Source of the DNA: Cladorhizidae sp. MBARI D1340-BT2
Taxonomy: Eukaryota; Porifera; Demospongiae; Poecilosclerida; Cladorhizidae
DNA: 64,000 nucleotides
Assembly: GCA_028752905.1 (NCBI GenBank)
Contig: JAQNBH010000007.1
Location: 14,908,759 to 14,972,758, forward strand
Reading direction: 5' to 3'
In this document: in pieces, positions 1-10,400 of the stretch
How positions within the stretch are numbered: position 1 is the first letter of the stretch
Layout of the letters: each line of letters opens with the position of its first letter
The notes under the pieces: generated by a model
Told to the model about the DNA's origin: nothing
What the model saw: the letters and a program-made list of their open reading frames with translations, nothing else
Databases searched by the model: none
Program-made: the position numbers and the translations under genes

Positions 1-922
1 CATCCCTGCCTAAGTCCATTCTCCACAGTGAACCACCTTGACCTCCTTCCATTCAATACCACCGTCGTCTCCACCCCACTATACAATCCTACACATGTCC
101 TCACAAGCTTCTCTTCTACTCCATACTGCCTCAACTTCTGCCACAGTCCCTCCCTCCACACACTGTCATATGCCTTACTTATATCCAGGAAAGCCAGATA
201 AGAAGCTTTTTTCTCGCTCTTCCTCACTTCACAAACTCCTCTTAACACACCAACCACTGGTCTGAACATCTCCTCTGTCTCCTAAATCCTCCTTGTGCTT
301 CCGTCAAAATCTTATCCTCAGCGAACACTCCCAACCTCCTTGCCAACACTCTCGCAAACACCTTCACCACATTACAACACAATGAAATTCCCCTATAATT
401 CCCTACTTCATCCTCGTCACCATCCTTGTGGAGAGGTACTAGTAAACTCCTCTTCCAGTCCACTGGGCAGCACTCAATCCTCATCACCACATTCATCACC
501 TGCACCATCACTTCCACCAACCTTCTACCTCCATACATCAGCATCTCATTCAACATTCCATCAGGGCCTGGTGCCTTTCCTCTCTTCAAACACTTTAATA
601 CCTCTACTACTTCTTCCCAGCTTACTTCTTCACACATACCCAGCTCATGCCCACCCTCTTCTCCCATCTCTACTTCTTGTACTGTGGCATCCTCTTTTTT
701 CCTCCCCAGCTCTTCCCAGTGTTTTGCCATCACCTCCAACACCTCGACTTCCTCCTCTACCATCCTTCCCTCTTCATCTCTCACTCCTTTTATCTTTCTC
801 TCCTTCCTCTTTGCTCTTAAATCATTCCAAAACAGCTTACAACTAGTCCCACCCTGCTCTCTAATCTTCTTTATAGTTCTCTTCCTCAATTCCTTCTTCT
901 CTATCCTAATAGTCTTTTTCAC
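1..922 (-). pseudogene. LINE ORF2: reverse transcriptase fingers, partial
   Basis: Continuation of ORF2 in a shifted frame; the codon at 922 is GTG, so this is not a true start. RT blocks are readable in order: KRGKAPGPDGMLNEML (block 1), VPLHKDGDEDEVGNYRGISL (block 2), EAQGGFRRQRRCSDQ (block 2a/3). A one-base shift near 250-262 then leads into block A, FLDISKAYDSVW, at about 190-150, which carries the first catalytic Asp. The palm YxDD box and everything after it lie beyond the left edge. Two shifts against one conserved protein make this a pseudogene. Confidence 0.85.
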
Positions 923-2445
923 TTCCTTTCTTGCTTCTCTATATAGTCATCCCATAGTTGTCTTAATGTAGCCTCTCTCTCCCCTCTCTTCCTGGCTTCC
1001 TTTAGCCTCTTACATTTCTCCTTCCTGACACCAATCAACCACTCCACATCCCCTGACCACCATCCCTCTGACCTGTCTGTAATCTTCTTCCTTCCAATTC
1101 CTTTCTCCGCTGCAGCCAAAACTTTCTCCTTCCACCTACCCCACACCTCTTCAACTATGTTTCCTCCCAACTCTTGCTCAAGCTCTCTCACCTCCTCTTC
1201 CCACCCCATGAACATTTCCTCCACTGCCTCCTGATACTCCATCCAGTCTAGCCTATTGTCAACTCTCCATTTATGTCGCTCTCTTCTCACTTGTACCTCT
1301 CTCGTACCCCATGTAATTTCTCCCCAAATAATGTTATGGACCGACCCCACATCCAGCTTGCCTGAGTCCTCAACTACCACCCTAGCTACATCCATGTTCT
1401 CACTAAACAACATATAGTCTATGACCGACTTTCTCTCCCCACATTCCCACGTCCACCTGCCCTCACAGCACTGCAACTCGTTCCCCACAATCAGACCTCC
1501 AACCCTAACCAACTCCAACAACCGCCTTCCATTACTGTTTGGGTTGTCCTCCACTCCTAATCCAATCTTTGCATTGAAGTCCCCCATCATAACAACATCG
1601 AGCCCTTTCTCTTCATACTTCACCACATCCTCCTGCAATACCTCAAACAATACCTCCGTCTCACTCACTCTCACTCCTTCTGGGTTCACATACACTACCC
1701 CTACCATGGGTTTTCTTCTCCCCGCTCCGCTTAACTCCACCCACAGCAAACCTTCTCTTGACTTCCTCACCCTAGATTCCAAACTCTCATGCACCAGAAC
1801 TCCCACACCTACACTCGCCCGCCTGCCACCCTCTCTATTCCTGCCATACCACTCATATCCTGCCACACTCACCTCATCCTCCTTCTGCAAAAATGTCTCC
1901 GCTAATCCCAGCACATCAAACTTCTTCGTTCCCAACACTACCTTCAAATCCACCTCCCTTGACCACCATCCTCTACAATTAACAAATGCCACTCTCAACC
2001 GCCCAGTTTCCCTATCTTTGGTCCCTCTCCCAACCCCCACCCTCCTCAACATACTCTTTGCTTGGGTTTGTTCATGCTCATTGACATCTTTGCATTGGCC
2101 AGCAGGTGCTCCTTCCCTGTATGAATCTCCTCCCGGTGCTTCCCCACCTGACGGTTCTTGCCTCTCTCGATCCCTCTCTGTGTTGTTGTCCACCAGCGAT
2201 TCTCCCCCTGACAACCCACATGTACCAGATCGCAGTAGATACGTTCCCCTTGATTTTTCCTCCTGGCCTCCATCCACTCTCCCCCCTCGCTCCACCACCC
2301 TTTTGCAATCAGACTTCTTTCCCTGCGTGCCTTCTCCTGTTGTTTCGCTTGCTGGCGATTCTTCATATGCCGATGCTGATACATCCCTTGCGCCATATAC
2401 ACTCCATTTCCCCCCAGACTCTCTTTCCTCCTCTTGTATCTTCAT
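919..2445 (-). pseudogene. LINE ORF2 N-terminus: APE-type endonuclease
   Basis: A 508-residue ORF starting at the ATGA overlap with ORF1. After a charged N-terminal tail of about 150 residues, an endonuclease/exonuclease/phosphatase domain follows: RVAFVNCRG, then LGLAETFL (metal-binding Glu), MMGDFNAKIG (Asp/Asn), KSVIDYMLF, and a final motif reading GSVHNIIWG. The last motif is normally SDH; here Asp is Val (codon gtc), which should inactivate target cleavage. The ORF closes at 919, where the reverse-transcriptase frame begins in a different phase, so the endonuclease and RT are split by a frameshift. This endonuclease nicks genomic DNA to prime reverse transcription in intact relatives. 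Confidence 0.85.
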
Positions 2446-3302
2446 GTCTTTCTCATGATAAATGGCCTCCCCACCAGTTTGTTCAAGACCTCGTGAAAAT
2501 TTTCTTCATCCCTCTTCTTAATATCCTGATCTATATTCCTCCATCCTTCTCCGTCCTTCACCAGCTTTACTTGTCCTGTTTCCTTTACCACCTTCTCAGC
2601 TTTATCTTTCTTACCCACTTCCTCTACCACCCCCTTGGCCTGCTTCCTGTTCCCTCCTTCTTCCGCCATCACCTGCTCTAACTTCCTCCCTAAGACTTCA
2701 ATTCTTCTCTGTTTATGCTCTACCTGCTTTTCTAGTTCTTCCACCCTCAACAAGACATTAACCAGCACATCACCCATTTGAAGATTTTCCATAAGTTTCA
2801 TATTGATCCACACATCACCACTCTCTCTATGTTCCAACTTCTTTATCACCTCCCTCGTCAATATATGAACAGTGTTGGTGGCATTGGTATCTACTAACCC
2901 ACCACCATCTCTCTCGTCCCGATACTCCTCCTTAATTTTCTCTATTATCTCCTGCTTCCTTATCATAACCTTTTCACTGAAACAACTTACTACACTATTC
3001 ATTACTCTTTCTCGTGCCTCTTTCCGGTTCTTCATATCAACACACTGCACTTCTTTTCCTTTACCTTCAGCATGAACTTCTCCCTTCCCCACACTTGCTC
3101 CATCCAAACTCCCACAACATTGACTACAAGCCCATTTTTTCTCACCTAAACTCTTAATATTCTCCTCAGACATGCCAACACATCTTTGGTGAAACCATCC
3201 CCCGCAAGACCCTTCACATCCAATCCACCTTGAGCCTTCCTCCGAGGATTCTTCATCCTTAGAACACACCACGCACGCATCATGTATCAGGTTCACCGCC
3301 AT
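2442..3302 (-). CDS. LINE ORF1 protein with PHD-like zinc finger and coiled coil
   Basis: The 286-residue ORF starts with ATG at 3302. Residues about 10-60 show a cysteine/histidine pattern of a PHD finger: CVVC, then a Cys pair around GCEGSCGGWFHQRC, then ACSQC. The rest is strongly charged (Lys/Glu/Arg), with heptad-like Leu/Val spacing around residues 160-230 (for example LLRVEELEKQVEHKQRRIE), consistent with a coiled coil. ORF1 proteins of non-LTR elements bind RNA and multimerise; PHD-type ORF1s are known in CR1/L2-like elements. The stop codon overlaps the ATG of the endonuclease ORF by ATGA, so both would be made from one transcript. The ORF itself is uninterrupted. Confidence 0.75.
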   Translation of the reverse strand: MAVNLIHDACVVCSKDEESSEEGSRWIGCEGSCGGWFHQRCVGMSEENIKSLGEKKWACSQCCGSLDGASVGKGEVHAEGKGKEVQCVDMKNRKEARERVMNSVVSCFSEKVMIRKQEIIEKIKEEYRDERDGGGLVDTNATNTVHILTREVIKKLEHRESGDVWINMKLMENLQMGDVLVNVLLRVEELEKQVEHKQRRIEVLGRKLEQVMAEEGGNRKQAKGVVEEVGKKDKAEKVVKETGQVKLVKDGEGWRNIDQDIKKRDEENFHEVLNKLVGRPFIMRKT

Positions 3303-3911
3303 ATTTAGTACTTTTCATAACTAGGTCTCACTCGGGAACAAACCACATTGCCACCAGCAGTTATGAAGAAATGAGTGGACATGGAAATGATACCTACCAA
3401 AATCTAATTGGAGTACCCTGGACAAATGAACTTTCTGGGAATTGTAAGTTGTTTTCGCCATACAAGATAGAGAATAATTTCTATAGCTAATGAGAATTAT
3501 TCAACTCATAACAGAAATCTCCTATGGAACACCCCATATAGGATTTTGTGCTGACACAAAAAATGGTCTGGGACCAGCTCAGAACCTTCTAATTTTGCTC
3601 CAAAATTTACCAACCTAACTATTTTTGTTCGAAAGCTAGCTCTGTCACCAACGCAGTGACCACCATAGCCATGGTATAAGTTTTGCTAGGAATCTAGGGG
3701 GCTGATTGACGAGGAATAAAGATGCTAGGAATCTAGGGTGCTGTTAAGAGGAATAAAGATGCTCAGAGTTTAGTGGCAGCTTTATGTGGTGTAGAGCTGG
3801 ACTCAACTAAGCAAGCGTGTGTGGTGTAAAAGTCCAGCTTTAAAGGGAATCCAGTATATATGTACTAAACATAAACGATGTAGTTTTGAAGTAATTACAT
3901 GTTATTCAAAC
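3303..3911. other. No gene seen; probable LINE 5' UTR then spacer
   Basis: No coding signal on either strand. Bases 3308-3345 resemble a segment at about 25745-25793 (both contain CTAGGTCTCACTC and a following GAACAAA/GAAACAAA), so the first few dozen bases may be element 5' UTR or another dispersed repeat. A short local duplication, GCTAGGAATCTAGGG, occurs at about 3689 and 3723. Confidence 0.4.
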
Positions 3912-4279
3912 TGTTATGGTTAGCCCTGTACTGTATAGCTAACCCACAACCTCTGCCTGTCTGTCTGATATCTGGTCTGAACTCAGTCCCTGTGCTAATT
4001 CTATAACTGCTGATAAAGTAATTAGAGAATGTATCTTGACTCACAATATCATACAATACAGAGGGGACTCTCCTAGCTGAGCAGACTGTTCCTTATCTAC
4101 TCAGCTCTGACAGGTCCCTATAGCAAATAACATTACAGCCAATCATATGACTACACCTGTTAGGTAACTACAACCAATCAAATGACTACACCTCTTAGGT
4201 AACTGTTTTATATACAGTCTGTGCATTGCATGACTATATTTGTTCAACTGTTAGTTAGGGAGCCTGACACTCCCTAACA
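3912..4279 (+). mobile_element. Solo LTR of an LTR retrotransposon
   Basis: A 368-bp sequence begins TGTTA and ends TAACA, and is flanked on both sides by the identical 5-mer CAAAC (3907-3911 and 4280-4284), the hallmark of retroviral-type integration. Inside are two tandem copies of a 32-bp block starting CCAATCA (about 4138 and 4171), a TATA-like TTTATATAC, and no internal coding region. It is therefore a solo LTR left after LTR-LTR recombination. The parent family cannot be told from the LTR alone. The strand is inferred from the order of CCAAT blocks and TATA box. Confidence 0.85.
4206..4214 (+). promoter_or_regulatory. TATA box of the solo LTR
   Basis: TTTATATAC lies just downstream of two tandem CCAAT-containing 32-bp blocks (about 4138-4200), the usual layout of an LTR U3 promoter. 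It could drive transcription toward the kinase exon that starts at 4408. Confidence 0.5.
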
Positions 4280-4407
4280 CAAACATACATCAATGCCACA
4301 CAACCTTTTGGCCCTGGTCACTTTTGATGTGGAAGGACAAAGTTTACAAACTATTTTATTGTAAGTGTGACTGTTGTGCACTGTTAATCTTTCCTATTTG
4401 CACACAG

Positions 4408-7400
4408 ATGAGCCTGGAACGATGAGTGATAATGATTTCAGTGTGCCACTTTTCGGACTGGACATGTCAAAGTGCCGTATCATAAAATCTCATAACTTGA
4501 AATTTAAAGAATGCATTGGTAAAGGTAAAGCCAATGTTACAATAGCAATATATGCTGCAATATATGCTGCAATATAGTAAAGAGCTGTTTGTTAAGTTTT
4601 TACAACTGACAGCAGGCAAATTTAAATATGTGAGATTGTTATTCCAAAAGTTAGGAAATATATGCATGCAAATAATGCTACTCAGTAGACCATCAAATAC
4701 CTATGCTGGATCTAGCACAGTCAAATCGAAATCGACTGTCTGCTGTCAAGGCTGCACCTAACCTAACAATATAGTACCTTTCTCAATAACAATAGACAAT
4801 GGGTCTAATGCCCATGCTATTGGTAATGGCTTCCAATTTACGATATTTATGCAGTATTATCAGCCATCAGAAATCTACATACTAAAGCATTACAGCCATG
4901 TGATTTCATATCAGAAAGGCTCAAAGATTCCTTCTTCATGACTTGAAGGGTGATATGCTAGCTAGTCTATTGACAGTGAAAACACTTTGAAGTTTCTCTA
5001 AGACCTTTGTGTTATTTTAGCTGTCAGTTGTTATGTGCCTTGGTCTTCTATGCTCAAGTATCATTTGCTTCTTTCAGCTAGATCTACATACTTTTTTAGT
5101 CATTTGCTTTTTGTTGAAAACACAATATTTGCCACTGTATAACTCTCACCATATCAGCAATTGCAGTATTGTTCTAGAAGAGTCATGTTAGATGCAGTCT
5201 TGCTAGCCAACGACTCGATTTTGATTTAACTGTGTGAGCTTTAGTGAAGCTTTTTAATACAGTAACCAAGTTCAATCTTTGTACAGATAATATATCCACT
5301 AGAGTCCATAAAGAGTTCTTTACCATGGCCTCCAATACTATGCAGAACACATTCACTTCCATGCATAAAGCTTGTACGATATTGACTACTTTGTTCTAAG
5401 CATTCTCCAAACTTGTCTCACAGTAGTACTTTAGACAACCTCCTCTTCCTAGAATACTCTGGAGATAGCCATGACTATCATCAGCAATGAAATATCAATT
5501 TTGTAATAATTATTGGTTATTACGTAATAATTATTGCTTAAGTTTAGACATAATGAAATATTTTAATCCTACAGTATGTAGAAAATAGTTTAATAAAGAG
5601 TAGTATTGTAGACATCCAACTATTTCAAACGTAGATTGAGCAATCAATTGTAGTATTGAGCATGTAATAAAATATTGGAGAGTAAGTGGTCATACAAATG
5701 CAAACAAAAACTTACATATTTCTATATGAATATGTTGCATATTATCTGTAAATGATACATTACATTTACAGGGTAAAATGTATGAAATATCTTATGCTTA
5801 CTATTCTAGAATATGTGCTTCAGGGAGAAAAATTCTTCTAAAAACTGAGCCCTTAGAGGATGACAGATAGAATTTAAATTTTTATCTGTTTTCATATGTG
5901 GCAAAATTATTAATTAAAAAAAACTTAAGCTGATGGCACCATCTTTACTTGCATGAAATTTTCAAGAAGGAAGTTAGCTGTACTTCAGGCTGTCATTTTA
6001 AGGCTGGATTTAAGTCCAAAACCAAGAGTACAAGTTTTGTTCAGTATCTGCCTAGTTTGTAGCTAATTGCATATATAGCAGATGCTTCTCTAATGTTGAA
6101 ATTTTATATGCTTTTCTTACCTTTTTCAGATCAAGATGCATCTGCCATGGAAGTTGAGGATTTATATATGTCTGATCTTAGATTTGAGAGTCTATAAGTT
6201 CGGTTCTGCTAAAAAATTAGCTATTACCTTAGAAGCTAGCTATTGCTTGATGTTTATCTAGTAGCTAAGGATCTTTTGCCAGCTTTCTATCTGTCTTGTT
6301 TATCTCCTGAAAGACTATAATTCTATAGTAAATTTACAAAGAATTTGCTCACTTCTTCAAGTCTAAGATGTGCATGCCCATTAAAGAGCTAGAAGAAGGA
6401 CCTTAAACTCCATGGGCACTGGAAGTAGTCGTATAAGTTACACTTTTGACGATAATTTTTATAATACAGCATTGAAGGCCATAAATCTTTTTTAAAGTTA
6501 GTATATGCTTGTCCTGCAGGTAAGTTCGACCTATAATTATTGTACGCGTATTCTATAATGTCTATTATATTTATTGTTCATACTAGACATACATGTATAT
6601 AGTCTCTTGAAGCTAACACAGATCCATTCTCTGCTTGGTATGACTCTCGATTTAGTTCAACTTCCAATAACAAGTCCTTTGCAACACCATGTGAACTCCA
6701 CTTCTACCATAATGCTGCCCTCTAGCAGTGGGGTTCAATTAATTCAAAGTTGAATTAGTTAGACTGTCATTTGGGTATATTTAATTCAACTGGTTTAGTT
6801 AGTTTGTCACAGTTATTTTATTTATTTGAACTGGTTTTTGAAGTCCATTAATTCAAAGTTGAATTAAAATTGAATTAAGGGGCATAGACCATATTTGTGG
6901 TCACCAATTTAATGCTTCATCCATTTTGAACGCTCATTCTCTGTGCTTTCCAATGATATTTATAGCCTATAGGTAAAGCAGTGTTGCCATCAACATCTGG
7001 CTGACAGCCTGACACACTGGCAATAGTACAGAAGTGTTTTTTAATACAAATTTTCAGCCTTCACAAGACTTGCCATTTATGTTGCTGTCAGTCAGTTTCT
7101 AATAAAACTCCCCCCCTCCCCCCCTTTTTCATTCAGCAGGAAAAGTGAGCCCACAGAATGAACCGTATCTCATGGAAAATTGGCTGGATTGAAAAAGTGA
7201 TCATTCGTTTTGAAGAGCAAAGAGAGAGCATTCAAATGATATAAAAATTATATACTATGGACAAAAATTGAGTGAGCAAAACTGTGAATAATGTCGGGAA
7301 TACACATTTCTTTGAATTATGAGAAAATAATGTTCAAAATAGAACACTCCAGGGGGCAGGGGTATCCAGGGTGGTTGTAAACCCCTCATTTTGCTCTTGA

Positions 7401-10400
7401 TCATGACTATCATTCTTGCACTCTTTCATCAGCAACACACAGACTCACCAGAAATACAGTGACTGAGCAGGGTTGACACAGGAGCAGGCAGGCCTGTGAT
7501 AGCCAGCACTAGGGAAGGACCAGCTACAGACACCATCTGAAGGTGAAGGGTAGAGCATAAACGGTAAAGCCGTTAATACTATAGTTCCAAACTTTCAGCA
7601 TCATTTGAGTCTTCAGCTTCTAGATATCTCTTCTTCTCCCACGATTCTAACCCAGAAGATATCCTTCGTAACTCTTCATGACTCCATACTTTCGTCTTTC
7701 CAGACCTTTTGTTTGCATTCTTCTTGACATGGAATTTAATAGTATTAATAATGCTAACAAGTAAATAGCAGTACCAATGTGGGTGTGTGTTAGTGTGTGT
7801 CATATCAGTGGCCACAAAACCTGAACATAAGGTCAGGTGAAACCTCAAATAGAGTTTTCAAAGCCCTCAAATAGAGTTTTCAAATCGCACTTCCAAGGAG
7901 GTGGGAAAAACGAACATGAAAATGAAATGAACGGACTTGCCTTAAAAAAGCCAATCTTATGGTATCTTTATTTAATTCAAAATTAGTTCATTTTAGTTGA
8001 CTTGTCATGTCAATTTTAGTTGAATTGTTTAGTTAAACTGTCATTTCAAATTTATTTGAATTAATTAGTTAACTTGTCACATCAAATTTAATTGAACCCC
8101 ACTGCCCTCTAGATATATAAATATTTTAGCCCAAGTTTTACTCACTCTCTTAATCTGCACATTGCATCCGTTCAAGACATTGTGCACAATATTTGATCTA
8201 TGCTGTATAGTTACCTTTAGTAGTTTAGAAAATGCTGCCTCCTGGGATCAATATTTATGGTGTGCAATAAAGGGAATGCCACAAAGAAGAATTCTAATCT
8301 GTGACCATCTAATTTTTATGTATGTCATGAAATCATGAGCATCGACTAAGCATAAAATTTAATTATATCACATATTTGCAACAGTTATCTAGGCAGGGAA
8401 ATCAGTAGACTTTTAATACACAAACACTCTTATAACCTTCTCAATAATCAACTTTAAAAAATTGTATTCTATCGACATTTCGACTAGATGCTCAAGCCTT
8501 CATTAGGAATACTATAGCTACATAATATCAACTTTGACAAGACTTATTCCTGATGAAGGCTGTCGAAATGTCGAGAGAATACAATTTGAAGTCGATTATT
8601 TACAAAGTTATTATTATGTCAATTGAGAGTTCATTGAAAGATTAATTTTCATGTTTGCAAGTATTTCGTTTAACAGCTGTGTTTCAGTAGGTGCTTTGAT
8701 TATGACAGTATTTTAACGTTCTACAAGCTGTAGTAGTTTAGTTCTAAGCACTCTGTGGTGGGGAGATTTGATATGTCTTCTAATCGTCTTAGGTAAGCAT
8801 GTAGGATTGGTTTACAGAGGTCAATTGTTCTGCAAAACAGTCTTCACCAAAAGAGAGAATGAAGTTGCCATTAAAACTCTTCAAGGTGAATGATGGTGAT
8901 TAAACATTTGTACATACATGATGCATTATTTCTTATTGCATCAGGATCTTATCACCCAAGTCTGGTAAAAGAACTTCTGAAGGAGTCTTGTATACTGTCA
9001 AAATTCAAGCACCGCAATTTACTTTCTCTAATTGGAGTCTGTGTGGATGGAGGTTTAGTCCCTTTTATTGTCATGCCATTTATGACCAATGGCAACCTCC
9101 TTGATTTCCTGGACAAAGAGAGTGAGAATTTGAGTGTTGTGCCATTCAAAACAACTGGAGAAAGGACAGTGAGTTTATAACATTACAAATATGTCAGTTC
9201 TATCAACTTTAACATCTCTAGATGAAAGTTGAAAACAAGCTATTGGATATGTGTCTACAAGTGGCCAAAGGTATGAAGTACTTGACCAACAAACGAATGG
9301 TACATAGAAACCTGGCAGCAAGAAACTGCATGTGAGTTTATACTAGATCATAATCAGTCAGGGAAGATGGCAATATTGGGTATTAGTAGGAAAAATACTT
9401 TACAAAATTCTAGTAATGCAAAAATGAGCTGAAACAAGGAAAGCAGTGTTTGGATCACATAATTTCAATGGCTATTTAAAACAAATCATGATCTACCATT
9501 TTATGCACTTCTCAAAGTTGCTGTATATTTTGTAGCTGAATATGTGAACTACACACAAAGATTACATATTCAGTCTTGTAAGTATTGTGAGCTGAATAGC
9601 TGAGCAACATCCATCAGAGGAGAAACCAATGATTGATAGAAGTCTATCCATGAACACATATTCTTTCACGAATATATCAATGAGTAGTATTTCTGTTATA
9701 GGATGATGTGGACCTAGCAAAGATGTCACCTACTTGTTTCTATATAATGGTCTTCAATTAATGTCAATATATTTACCAGTTTTTACTATGGAAAATGAAA
9801 AGATTCACTTCCTTATTGCAGAAAAGTTCTAGCAGCATGCAGGCCTCTACCAAAAAATTCAACCCAGGTAGCGTTTCATCAATCTGCAAATGAGAAACAG
9901 TTATAGCTGAGATATGATATTAGGAAATAATTTTGATCGTACCACATTTTTGTGCACTCTATATTTGACCAGCCACACTGATATGTTGATTTGTGTTTGA
10001 AGTGTAAACTTAGACAATAATTAATTATTAACAGGATTGACTCACACCTTGTGATTAAACTGTTCAATTTTGGACTTTGTGAAAAACTTGAACCATCGAA
10101 GAACTACTTGAAACACACAGAAAAGGATGTGAAGTTTTCTCTGAAGTGGATGGCTCCAGAAATTTTTGTTGATAATTTATTCTCTGAGAAAACTGATGTG
10201 GTGAGTTCATGTTTATAGAGTCTAGTTTAAAACTTATGGAAACAGAAAATTATATATATATAAAGGTGTGCATGTCAAATACAACTAAACTGTATAGTTA
10301 TGAAAGATGTATGCATTAAACCTCACATTTAGTTTAACAGCAGAGTCAGAATTTTCATGATGTATAACAGACACTCTGTATTAAAGTTAAGTTTTGTTTT

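Larger units (their letters stand above)
1..3302 (-). mobile_element. Non-LTR (LINE) retrotransposon, cut by window edge
   Basis: Three consecutive minus-strand reading frames form one retrotransposon: ORF1 with a PHD-like zinc finger, an ORF2 with an apurinic-type endonuclease, and the front of a reverse transcriptase. ORF1 stop and ORF2 start overlap as ATGA at 2445-2442, an arrangement known for stop-restart translation in some non-LTR elements. The RT runs off at base 1 inside its catalytic fingers/palm, so the 3' UTR and tail are outside the window. At least two frameshifts (about 919 and about 255) and a changed endonuclease motif say this copy is dead. A CR1/L2-like clade is plausible from the PHD-type ORF1 plus APE endonuclease, but I cannot place it without a tree. 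Confidence 0.9.

Noticed and set aside
919..922. Second ATGA-type overlap between endonuclease and RT frames
   Set aside because: The sequence is GTGA, and the RT frame's first codon is GTG within a conserved linker, so a frameshift explains it better than a separate ORF.
242..2681. Plus-strand Ser/Pro/Thr-rich frames opposite the LINE
   Set aside because: Shadow frames of the minus-strand retrotransposon; no conserved motif and no continuity.
8540..8600. CTGATGA...GAAA as a hammerhead ribozyme core
   Set aside because: The bases between CTGATGAAGGCT and GTCGAAA do not form a proper stem II, and the motif is explained by the inverted repeat. The similar 11430 copy also needs core bases for its stem.
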